Positions 16,399 to 24,019 of a stretch of 64,000 nt of DNA are shown here, in pieces. The translations under genes were made by a program, and so were the position numbers. Source of the stretch: Equibacterium sp963662035 (GTDB lineage Bacteria; Bacteroidota; Bacteroidia; Bacteroidales; UBA932); the NCBI GenBank assembly GCA_963662035.1, contig CAVLDO010000006.1:1-64000 (forward strand), read 5' to 3'. Within the stretch, counting starts at the first letter, position 1. Every line of letters starts with the position of its first letter. The notes below the pieces were generated by a model, which saw only the letters and a list, made by a program, of their open reading frames with translations, made no database searches and was not told where the DNA came from.

Positions 16399-17928
16399 TT
16401 ACCGTTTGATTGAATCGGGAACCTCGCAGACCACGCGGAAGCCGATTCCCTTGAAATCCGAATACCACCAGATGCTCTTGGGCTTCTGAGGGTCGGTCTT
16501 GAGCCAGGCCTCGTGCATTGTGTGGGAGCGGGAAGCGCAGCGCACATCGGCCGCATCGCTGGCATAATAGCCGCCGCGCACCACATACTCGCTGCCGCTG
16601 TCGGGGCCCTTGGGGTCCACTGCACCATCCTGCAGACGGCTGTAGGCGTCCTCGGCGTAGTAGTCGGAGCAGTACTCGAGCACATTGCCCAGCATATTCT
16701 TCAGGCCGAAGGGATTGGCCGCCACAGAAGAGGGCTGCTGAGTGCGGGAGCCGCTGTTGGCCGCATACACCACATTTGTGGCGATAACGGCGGTGTCGGG
16801 AGCGAATATCTTGCGCATAAATCCGTCGGAAGAGAACTTTTTGGGGTTGCCCTCGAAATAGTAGGGGCCGCTGGTGCCGCCTCGGGCAGCATACTCCCAT
16901 TCGGCCTCGGTGGGGAGGCGGTAGGTGCGCCCGGTCTTGAGCGAGAGCCACTGGCAGAAGGTCTCCGCGCCGTAGTGGGTCATTGTGATGGCGGGTCGCG
17001 AGCCCTGTCCCCAGCCCTGGTCGGGAGCGCCGAATGGAGGCGTGGGGCCGCTCACTGCGTCTATATCATCGCGGGTGTTGTTGGCATAAATCTTCTCGGG
17101 CGGAGTGCGTCCTTCCGACATCGTCTCGCGGAAGAACTCCCAGTACTGATCCCAGGTGACCTCAACCTCCGCCATAAAGAAGTCGGAAACGGTCACCTTG
17201 CGCACCGGCCCCTCATCGGCACGGTGGAACGGTTCGCTGTCAGAAGAGCCCATCTCGAAGGTGCCGCCGGCAATCGGCAGCATCTTTATGGAGCAGCCTG
17301 TGCCGGGCACGGTCTCCGTGTAGGCCGAGAAGCTCGTGACCACCGCTGCAGAGTCGTAAACCACGGAGCTGCGTGCGGGAGCCTGGTATTTGGCGGCGCT
17401 GGTGGGATGCTGGTAGCCCGGCATATAGTGGCCGGCGTCGAGGTGGCAGTTGATGCACTGCAGGTCGTAGTCCTGCTCGTGCTCTTCGTAGTAGAGGTGG
17501 CTCATCACGCCGTCGTCGCTGATGCCGTCGGGGAAGAGGTCGTGGTGGCACTTCTTGCAGGAGGAGTTGTACACGATGCCCCTGGCATAATCCAGCTCAC
17601 GCTTCCCGGCCCAGTCAATCTTGCTCTTGTCCTTGAACACATAGCTGAACACATCCTTCATCCCCGTTTTGGCCTTGGCAAAGAAGTGCTCGGAAGGGGA
17701 GCCTGCGGGCAGGTGGCATTCGGCGCAGTCGGTTTTGGTGCCGCTGCCGTTGCGATAGTGTATGGAGAGAGTCCAGGCGGTGTCCGCGTGTCCGTGCACG
17801 TGGCATGCAGTGCAGGTTTCGTTTCTGGAGCTCTTAACATAGAGCGAATTAAGAAATATCATAAGGGCGAACCCCAGCACGAAGCCGCCCAAAGTGAACC
17901 ATACGGTCTTTTTGTTACAATGCGCCAT
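16399..17928 (-). CDS. Membrane-anchored tetraheme cytochrome c fused to a SUMF1-like domain
   Basis: This 509-residue protein has an N-terminal membrane anchor (about 10-28) and a NapC/NrfH-like domain with four CxxCH heme sites: C39-H43, C68-H72, C124-H128 and C158-H162. From about residue 210 a sulfatase-modifying-factor-1/EgtB/GldK-type domain follows (MLPIAGGTFEMGSS, YRLPTEAEWEYAARGG, GNVLEYCSDYY, GIGFRVVCE). The region that holds the two active-site cysteines of formylglycine-generating enzymes reads VRGGYYASDAADVRCASRS, without the first cysteine and the Cys-x4-Cys pair, so sulfatase activation is unlikely. The heme part should exchange electrons between the quinone pool and periplasmic partners; the SUMF1 part may bind sugar or protein. 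Its operon partners are a GH78 enzyme and a secreted oxidoreductase. Confidence 0.9.
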   Translation of the reverse strand: MAHCNKKTVWFTLGGFVLGFALMIFLNSLYVKSSRNETCTACHVHGHADTAWTLSIHYRNGSGTKTDCAECHLPAGSPSEHFFAKAKTGMKDVFSYVFKDKSKIDWAGKRELDYARGIVYNSSCKKCHHDLFPDGISDDGVMSHLYYEEHEQDYDLQCINCHLDAGHYMPGYQHPTSAAKYQAPARSSVVYDSAAVVTSFSAYTETVPGTGCSIKMLPIAGGTFEMGSSDSEPFHRADEGPVRKVTVSDFFMAEVEVTWDQYWEFFRETMSEGRTPPEKIYANNTRDDIDAVSGPTPPFGAPDQGWGQGSRPAITMTHYGAETFCQWLSLKTGRTYRLPTEAEWEYAARGGTSGPYYFEGNPKKFSSDGFMRKIFAPDTAVIATNVVYAANSGSRTQQPSSVAANPFGLKNMLGNVLEYCSDYYAEDAYSRLQDGAVDPKGPDSGSEYVVRGGYYASDAADVRCASRSHTMHEAWLKTDPQKPKSIWWYSDFKGIGFRVVCEVPDSIKR

Positions 17929-17958
17929 CTCTGATAATATACAAGCAAACGCGTAAAA

Positions 17959-20628
17959 TTACAACTTTTTTTCGCTTGCAAAAACATAATGGCCGCTGCC
18001 GACCTCGAATTTGGCATATCCATCTGCAATTCCGACATTTTCGGCAGGGGTGCCATCGATGGTCAGAGCCGCCCCCCGCTCTGCCGGCAGATACACCGTG
18101 GCGGTGGTCCCGAAGGGAATTTCCACCTCCAGAGAGAAGCGGCCGCCATCCAGCGTCCACGATGAGAGCGCCTTGCCGTAGGGGGTCATCTGCTCGGCCG
18201 CAGCCCGGGTTAGCCCGCCTCCGGGCACCGGTTTTATCTCTATCTCCCTAAAGCCGGGGGCAGCCTCCTTGAGACCGGCCACGCAGCGGTAGAGCCAGTC
18301 GCCGATTGAGCCGTATGCATAGTGGTTGAAGGAATTCATTCCGTTGTCGGGGATGCTGCCGTCGGGGAGCATCGAGTTCCAGCGCTCCCAGATGGTGGTG
18401 GCCCCCATAGTGATGGGATAGAGCCAGCCGGGATATTCGCGCCGCAGCAGCAGCTTGTAGGCCAGATCGCTGCGGGCGTTCTCGGTGAGGACGGTGGAGA
18501 TATGGGGCGTTCCCAAAAAACCGGTGGCCACGTGGCCGTAGTGTTCCACGGTCTCGGCCAGATTGGCCGCGAGTGCAGCGCGCAATGACTCGGGCACCAT
18601 ATCATATTTGAGGGCCAGCACATAGGCGGTCTGTGTGTGGGAGGTCAGCCGGCCGTCGGGGAGCAGATACTCCCTGCAGAAGGCCTCGCGGGCCTCGGCG
18701 GCCACCTTGCGGTAGTATCCGGCATCCTCGTTGCGCCCCAGCAGGGCGGCGGTCTCCGCCAATATGGTGGCGGAGTTGGCAAAGTGGCACTGCTGCGTGA
18801 GCGGCGTGGAGGTCTGATTTGCCTCGGGGTCGGCCTCATCGCTATAGGCCAGCCAGTCGCCATAGTGCCAGCCGGTGTTCCAGAGACGGCTCTCGCCGGC
18901 ATTGCGGATTATGCAGTCCACCCAGCGCTTCATACTGTCGTACTGCGCCTCCAGCACCGCAGGGTCGCCATAGGCCATATAGAGGGTCCAGGGGATTATG
19001 GTGGCGGCGTCGGCCCAGCCCACGTGGCCCGCCCCCACGAGATTGTGGATAAAGGGGACTATGTCGGTGACCTCGCCGCCGCTCAGCTGGTCGCAGGATA
19101 GATCCTTGAGCCACTTGCTGTAGAAGGCATAGCTGGCGCGGTTGAAGGTGGCGGTGCGGGCAAAGAACTCGGCGTCGCCCGTCCAGCCCAGACGCTCGTC
19201 GCGCTGCGGGCAGTCGGAGGGGATGTCCACGAAGTTGCCGCGCAAGCCCCACTGGATGTTGCTCTGCAGCCGGTTTATCATATCGTCGGAGCATTCGTAG
19301 GTGCCGGTGGCCTCCATATCGGTAAAGCGCACGCTGGCCTTGAAGTCGTCGAGATTAATTTCGCCTGCAGGAATGCCCTCCACCCTGATGTAGCGGAAGC
19401 CGTAGAATGTAAAGCGGGTGGTAAAGCGCTGCGGGGCGCCGTTGCAGACGTAGGTGGCAAGGGCCTTGGCGCTGCGCAGGTTGTGGGTGTAGAAGTTGCC
19501 GTTCTCGTCAAGAACCTCCGCGTGGGATATCCTGATGACCTGTCCTGGGGTGCCGGTGTACGAAACAACCTCGCTCCCCACCAGATTCTGCCCAAAGTCA
19601 ATCACAGTCTCCCCTCGGGGGGTGATGATGAGCTTTTTGGCGGATACCGTCTGCTCCTGGCGTACCGGCTCGCACTCCTGCGCGCAGAGGTTGTCATAGC
19701 CGTAGCCGGCAGTGGGGGCGGCACTCCAGGAAGAAGCATCGTAGCCGGCGGTGCACCAGCCCTCTTTCAGACGCCGGGCATCGAAAGTCTCCCCATCGTA
19801 GATGGTGCTGGAGAGCACGGCGCCGGTAGAGCACTGCCAGTCGCCGCCGGTGCCGATAACCTCGCGGGTGCCGTCTTCATAGGTTATCACAATCTGCCCC
19901 AGAAACGCCCATACATTCTCTTTGAAGTTGGGCTTGTAGGCAGCGGGATCCACAAAACCCATACGGCTCAGGTACCAGCCGCGGGCGATCTCCGCCCCCA
20001 CCACATTCTTGCCGCGCTTTATCATATCGGTGACATCGTATGTCTGATACATAAGGTGACGGTCGTAGGTGGTGTAGCCGGGGGCCATATAGGCATCGCC
20101 GATCTTCTCGCCGTTAAGATAAGCCTCATACACGCCGTGGGCCGTGAAATATGCCACTGCGCCGAGAACCTTTTTACTGACGGAGAACTCGCGGCGCACC
20201 AGCGGGCTCTCTTCGCTCATCGCGGGGGCTATCCACTGCGCGCTCCACCCGCCAGCGAGGCCTGTTACAAAGGAGGCCTCGCTGCTCCAGCGGCTCTTCT
20301 TGCCGTAGTTGTCGCTGATGCGGACCCGATAGGTGTAGCGGGTGGCGCTTTCCAGCGCCGGTCCTTCATATTTCACCGCCACCGAATTGTCGGAGGCCAC
20401 TTTGCCCGATTTCCACACGATGTTGCCGCGGCCATCGCGCACCTCTATTTCATAGGTGCTCTGGCGAGCGTCGCGCCGGCTGTCCTCCCCCACCCAGCTG
20501 AATGTGGGCGCGGCATCGATGCCGGCGGGCTCCGTCATATGGTTAACTTTCAGCGAAGTGACTCTGACCCCCGCCGATGCGGGAAGATATGCCGCCAGAA
20601 AGGCCAGCAACAGCAGTTTTTTAATCAT
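17959..20628 (-). CDS. Secreted alpha-L-rhamnosidase, glycoside hydrolase family 78
   Basis: This 889-residue protein has a signal peptide (cleaved near AYLPASA|G). An N-terminal fibronectin-like/Bac_rhamnosid_N region follows (HMTEPAGIDAAPTFSWVGED, WSAQWIAP), then concanavalin-like beta domains, an (alpha/alpha)6 catalytic barrel and a C-terminal beta domain. The GH78 catalytic segment DCPQRDERLGWTGDAEFF spans residues 472-489, with the general-acid and supporting Asp/Glu in place; GWLYPITMGATTIWERWNSM matches the later conserved region. It removes terminal alpha-L-rhamnose from plant glycosides or pectin side chains. It is the first gene of a minus-strand operon with a periplasmic oxidoreductase system, which suggests rhamnosides or flavonoid glycosides as substrate. 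Confidence 0.95.
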   Translation of the reverse strand: MIKKLLLLAFLAAYLPASAGVRVTSLKVNHMTEPAGIDAAPTFSWVGEDSRRDARQSTYEIEVRDGRGNIVWKSGKVASDNSVAVKYEGPALESATRYTYRVRISDNYGKKSRWSSEASFVTGLAGGWSAQWIAPAMSEESPLVRREFSVSKKVLGAVAYFTAHGVYEAYLNGEKIGDAYMAPGYTTYDRHLMYQTYDVTDMIKRGKNVVGAEIARGWYLSRMGFVDPAAYKPNFKENVWAFLGQIVITYEDGTREVIGTGGDWQCSTGAVLSSTIYDGETFDARRLKEGWCTAGYDASSWSAAPTAGYGYDNLCAQECEPVRQEQTVSAKKLIITPRGETVIDFGQNLVGSEVVSYTGTPGQVIRISHAEVLDENGNFYTHNLRSAKALATYVCNGAPQRFTTRFTFYGFRYIRVEGIPAGEINLDDFKASVRFTDMEATGTYECSDDMINRLQSNIQWGLRGNFVDIPSDCPQRDERLGWTGDAEFFARTATFNRASYAFYSKWLKDLSCDQLSGGEVTDIVPFIHNLVGAGHVGWADAATIIPWTLYMAYGDPAVLEAQYDSMKRWVDCIIRNAGESRLWNTGWHYGDWLAYSDEADPEANQTSTPLTQQCHFANSATILAETAALLGRNEDAGYYRKVAAEAREAFCREYLLPDGRLTSHTQTAYVLALKYDMVPESLRAALAANLAETVEHYGHVATGFLGTPHISTVLTENARSDLAYKLLLRREYPGWLYPITMGATTIWERWNSMLPDGSIPDNGMNSFNHYAYGSIGDWLYRCVAGLKEAAPGFREIEIKPVPGGGLTRAAAEQMTPYGKALSSWTLDGGRFSLEVEIPFGTTATVYLPAERGAALTIDGTPAENVGIADGYAKFEVGSGHYVFASEKKL

Positions 20629-20667
20629 ATTATTCTTGAGTTTATTCCGTTTTCAACGTCAGTCGGG

Positions 20668-20675
20668 CAAATTTA
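20668..20675 (-). promoter_or_regulatory. Candidate -7 promoter box for the GH78 operon
   Basis: TAAATTTG on the minus strand matches TA-N2-TTTG, 40 nt upstream of the GH78 ATG. It lies close to the opposing proC box at 20688-20695. No good -33 TTTG is seen. Confidence 0.5.
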
Positions 20676-20687
20676 ACAAGAAAAAGA

Positions 20688-20695
20688 TAACTTTG
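20688..20695 (+). promoter_or_regulatory. Candidate -7 promoter box for proCBA
   Basis: TAACTTTG matches TA-N2-TTTG, 24 nt before the proC ATG, divergent from the GH78 operon box. Confidence 0.55.
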
Positions 20696-20718
20696 CCGCA
20701 ACACTCATTTTACACATT

Positions 20719-21507
20719 ATGAAAGCTGCATTTATCGGTTGCGGAAACATAGGCGGCGCAGTGGCTCGCGGCCTATACAGAAAGCATATAGTATCGGCGG
20801 CGGATATGACCTGCTGCGACCTTGCCCCGGCGCATCTGGAGCAGTTCAAGGCTCTGGACGGCGCCATAGGCACCACCGTCAACAGCCGCATCGCGGTGCG
20901 CGACGCCGACCTGATAGTGGTGGCGGTCAAGCCCTGGCACGTGGAGAGCACTCTGGCGTACTTCAAGGATTATCTGGACTACAGCCGCCAAAACCTGGTG
21001 GTGATTGCCGCCGGAGTGTCATTTAAAATACTCACGGATTATCTCGGCGACAAAAACGCCACCCTCTTCAGAGTCATCCCCAACACCGCCGTGGCGGTAG
21101 GCAGCAGTATGACATTCGTCTCCGCCCTCAATTCCACCGCAGAGCGCACGGGGCGCATAGTGGATATTTTCAACTCCCTGGGAAGCGCGATGCTGATTCC
21201 CGAAAGTCAGATGGGTGCGGCCACGGCACTGGCCTCCTGTGGCATTGCATACGCGATGCGCTATATGCGCGCCTCCATGGAGGGGGGCGTGGAGCTCGGA
21301 TTCCCGGCGCAGGAGGCATTGCAGATAGTGCTTAACACCGTAAAGGGGGCCGCCGACCTGCTGCTGGACAGCGGAGAGCATCCCGAGGTGGAGATCGACC
21401 GCGTCTGCACCCCGGGCGGAGTCACCATACGCGGCCTCAACGAGATGGAGAAGGAGGGCTTCAGCCGCTCTGTAATCGCCGGCCTGCGCGCCAGCAAGAC
21501 CTGGTAG
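20719..21507 (+). CDS. proC: Pyrroline-5-carboxylate reductase
   Basis: This 262-residue enzyme reduces 1-pyrroline-5-carboxylate to L-proline with NAD(P)H, the last step of proline synthesis. The Rossmann motif GCGNIGGAVARGL starts at residue 7. The P5CR C-terminal signature region is visible in VCTPGGVTIRGLNEMEKEG, and the dimerisation domain contains ALASCGIAYAMRYMRA. It is the first gene of a tight proC-proB-proA cluster, with proB starting 5 nt after the stop codon. Complete. Confidence 0.97.
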   Translation: MKAAFIGCGNIGGAVARGLYRKHIVSAADMTCCDLAPAHLEQFKALDGAIGTTVNSRIAVRDADLIVVAVKPWHVESTLAYFKDYLDYSRQNLVVIAAGVSFKILTDYLGDKNATLFRVIPNTAVAVGSSMTFVSALNSTAERTGRIVDIFNSLGSAMLIPESQMGAATALASCGIAYAMRYMRASMEGGVELGFPAQEALQIVLNTVKGAADLLLDSGEHPEVEIDRVCTPGGVTIRGLNEMEKEGFSRSVIAGLRASKTW

Positions 21508-21511
21508 GAAA

Positions 21512-22594
21512 ATGGGCGAGAGAATCGCAATAAAGCTGGGGAGCAATGTCCTCACCCGCAGCGACGGCAGCATAGATTACACCCGGATGTCGGCCATCGT
21601 GGACCAGATCTGCGACCTGCGCCGACTCGGATGGGAAGTCATACTGATTTCCTCTGGTGCGGTGGCCTTCGGACGCGATGCCCTGGGAAATGCCGGCCGC
21701 CTGGACAGCGTGTCCCGCCGCCAGCTGCTCTCGGCAGTGGGGCAGACACGGCTGATGCACGCCTACCACGAGCTGCTGCGGCAGCGGGGGCTCTTCTGCG
21801 GCCAGGTACTCACCACCCGTGAGAGCTTATCCACCCGCCACTGCTACCTCAACCAGAAAAATTGTATGGAGACGATGCTCGACTCGGGCGTTGTACCCAT
21901 CGTAAACGAAAACGACACCATCTCGCTCACCGAGCTGATGTTCACCGACAATGATGAGCTATCCGGGCTGGTGGCCACTATGATGGATGTCCGCCTGCTG
22001 GTGATTCTCTCCAATGTGGACGGCCTGTTCACCGGCGACCCGGCCGAAAAAGACAGCCGCCTGATTGAGGAGATAGAGCCGGAGAGCGGCAGCGAGGCGC
22101 AGTTCATTTCAGACGCCAAATCCTCCGCCGGACGGGGCGGGATGCGCTCCAAATATGCCGTGGCGCGCAAAGTGGCCTCTGAAGGCATTCCGGTGGTCAT
22201 AGCCTGCGGCAAGCGGGACGGCATCCTCGCCGCCGTCGCCTCCGGCAGCCGACACCTCCCCTACACCCTGTTCAAAGCGGGGCAGAAGCCCATCTCCGGG
22301 GTCAAGAAATGGATCGCCCACAGCGGCGGATTCTCCAAAGGGAGCGTCTCCATAAACCGGGGAGCCGCCGACGCCCTGCTGGGCCGCAGCGCCACCTCTC
22401 TGCTGCCGGTGGGCATCACCGCCGTGGAGGGGGACTTCGAGAAAGACGACCTCGTGCGGATTCTGGACCCCGACGGCCGCCCCATCGCGGTGGGCAAGGC
22501 CTCCTGCAGCGCCGCCGAACTCGCCGCCCGGCTCGGGAAGAAAAACGCAAGAGAATTCATCCACTACGACTATCTGTACATAGAGCAATTATGA
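21512..22594 (+). CDS. proB: Glutamate 5-kinase
   Basis: This 360-residue enzyme phosphorylates L-glutamate to gamma-glutamyl phosphate, the committed step of proline synthesis, and in most bacteria is feedback-inhibited by proline. The amino-acid-kinase domain shows IAIKLGSNVLTRSDG, VILISSGAVAFGRDAL, VVPIVNENDTIS, FTDNDELSGLVA and GRGGMRSKYAVARK. A C-terminal PUA domain (about 275-355) is present, so this is the long form. Its stop overlaps the proA start by 4 nt (ATGA), giving translational coupling. Confidence 0.97.
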   Translation: MGERIAIKLGSNVLTRSDGSIDYTRMSAIVDQICDLRRLGWEVILISSGAVAFGRDALGNAGRLDSVSRRQLLSAVGQTRLMHAYHELLRQRGLFCGQVLTTRESLSTRHCYLNQKNCMETMLDSGVVPIVNENDTISLTELMFTDNDELSGLVATMMDVRLLVILSNVDGLFTGDPAEKDSRLIEEIEPESGSEAQFISDAKSSAGRGGMRSKYAVARKVASEGIPVVIACGKRDGILAAVASGSRHLPYTLFKAGQKPISGVKKWIAHSGGFSKGSVSINRGAADALLGRSATSLLPVGITAVEGDFEKDDLVRILDPDGRPIAVGKASCSAAELAARLGKKNAREFIHYDYLYIEQL

Positions 22595-23835
22595 TAACCG
22601 AGACACTCTTAAAGGCGCGCAGCTCGTCGGACGCGATTGCCTCGCAGAGCGACCGCCAGATAAGCAAGATGCTGTGCCAGGCCGCCGACTCCCTTGAGGC
22701 CAACACCCGCTACATCTTAAAGGCCAACGAAGAGGATCTGTTCCGGATGGACCCGGAAAATCCCAAATACGACCGCCTCATGCTCTCAACAGAGCGCATC
22801 GCCGGCATCGCCGCCGATATGCGGACAGTGGCGGCGCTTCCCTCCCCGCTGCACCGCACGCTCGGGGGCTACGACCACCCCAACGGGATGCGGATACGCA
22901 AGGTAAGCGTCCCCTTCGGGGTCATCGGCATCATCTACGAGGCGCGGCCCAATGTCACGGCCGACGTGTTCTGCCTCTGCCTCAAGTCGGGCAATGTGCC
23001 GGTGCTCAAGGGAGGCAGTGATGCCGAAGCCACCAACCGCGCCATCGTGGCGGTGATTCACGATGTGCTGACCCTCTGCGGGCTGCCGCGCGAAGCCTGC
23101 ACCCTGCTGGAGCCGACCCACGAAGCCACCGAAGAGCTGCTGCACGCACAGGGGCTGGTGGATCTGATAATCCCCCGCGGCAGCGCCCATCTGATAGAGT
23201 TTGTGCGCAAAAGCGCCACAGTGCCGGTGATAGAGACAGGCGCCGGGGTGTGCCACACCTACTTTGATTCGGAAGGCAAGGTTTCCGTTGCAAAGGAGAT
23301 CGTGTACAATGCCAAGACCCGCCGCGTGAGCGTCTGCAATGCGTTGGACTGCCTGATCACGGCCCGAGACAGGCTGGGCGACCTGCCCGAGGTGTGCCGC
23401 CGCCTCGCGGAAAAGGATGTCGTGCTCTACGCCGATGACGAATCCTACGCCGCCCTTGAGGGGAGCTACCCTGCCATTCTGCTGCAGCACAGCGGCGAAG
23501 GGGACTACGGGCGCGAGTTTCTCGACTACAAGATGAGCATCCGCACGGTGGCCGATGTCTCCGAGGCAATCGCCTTCATTGCGCGGCACGGCTCGCATCA
23601 CAGCGAGTGCATAGTCACCGAAAACCGAGCCGCCGCCGACCTGTTTCTGAGCAAGGTCGATGCGGCCTGCGTATATGAGAATGTCTCCACCGCCTTTACC
23701 GACGGAGGGCAGTTCGGCTTCGGTGCGGAGATAGGCATCAGTACCCAGAAGCTGCACGCACGCGGCCCGATGGGGCTGCAGGAGCTCACCACCTATAAAT
23801 ATCTGATTTCAGGCAACGGCCAGGTCCGCTGGTAG
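22591..23835 (+). CDS. proA: Gamma-glutamyl phosphate reductase
   Basis: From the ATG at 22591, which overlaps the proB stop, the product has 414 residues, the normal ProA length. A frame reaching back to 22309 lies inside proB and is rejected. ProA reduces gamma-glutamyl phosphate to glutamate semialdehyde with NADPH. The ALDH-like fold is visible: PFGVIGIIYEARPNVTADVF, the catalytic Cys in NAKTRRVSVCNALDCLI, and GGQFGFGAEIGISTQKLHAR near the end. It is the last gene of proCBA; a repeat region follows. Confidence 0.97.
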   Translation: MITETLLKARSSSDAIASQSDRQISKMLCQAADSLEANTRYILKANEEDLFRMDPENPKYDRLMLSTERIAGIAADMRTVAALPSPLHRTLGGYDHPNGMRIRKVSVPFGVIGIIYEARPNVTADVFCLCLKSGNVPVLKGGSDAEATNRAIVAVIHDVLTLCGLPREACTLLEPTHEATEELLHAQGLVDLIIPRGSAHLIEFVRKSATVPVIETGAGVCHTYFDSEGKVSVAKEIVYNAKTRRVSVCNALDCLITARDRLGDLPEVCRRLAEKDVVLYADDESYAALEGSYPAILLQHSGEGDYGREFLDYKMSIRTVADVSEAIAFIARHGSHHSECIVTENRAAADLFLSKVDAACVYENVSTAFTDGGQFGFGAEIGISTQKLHARGPMGLQELTTYKYLISGNGQVRW

Positions 23836-23844
23836 ATCGATAAC

Positions 23845-24008
23845 TGTGAGGATTCGGGCGAGCCGCGTAACGCCGCAGCCCGCCCGGTTTCGAGCCCCTT
23901 AGAGGCTGAGCAGGAGATGGGATGCAAGGCACGCGGCAAAGCACGATACCGCAGCAACCTCACTGGTTGTGAGGATTCGGGCGAGCCGCGTAACGCCGCA
24001 GCCCGCCC
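23845..24008. repeat. Two copies of a 41-nt REP-like palindromic repeat
   Basis: An identical 41-nt unit occurs at 23845-23885 and 23968-24008, directly repeated, with 82 nt between copies. Each copy can fold into an imperfect hairpin (outer CGGGC/GCCCG, inner GCG-TAA-CGC). In addition, TTAGAGGCTGAGCAGG at 23899-23914 is an exact 16-nt inverted copy of 24008-24023, which includes the end of the peptidase gene. The unit lies between the convergent proA and peptidase genes, where REP/BIME-like elements often sit. No transposase is adjacent. It may also act as a terminator or mRNA stabiliser. Confidence 0.8.
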
Positions 24009-24019
24009 CTGCTCAGCCT

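Noticed and set aside
16399..17928. Functional formylglycine-generating enzyme
   Set aside because: The catalytic cysteine pair is missing and no sulfatase gene is nearby.
23845..24008. Possible CRISPR array
   Set aside because: Only two repeats, an 82-nt gap, internal palindromes and no cas genes; REP-like repeats fit better.
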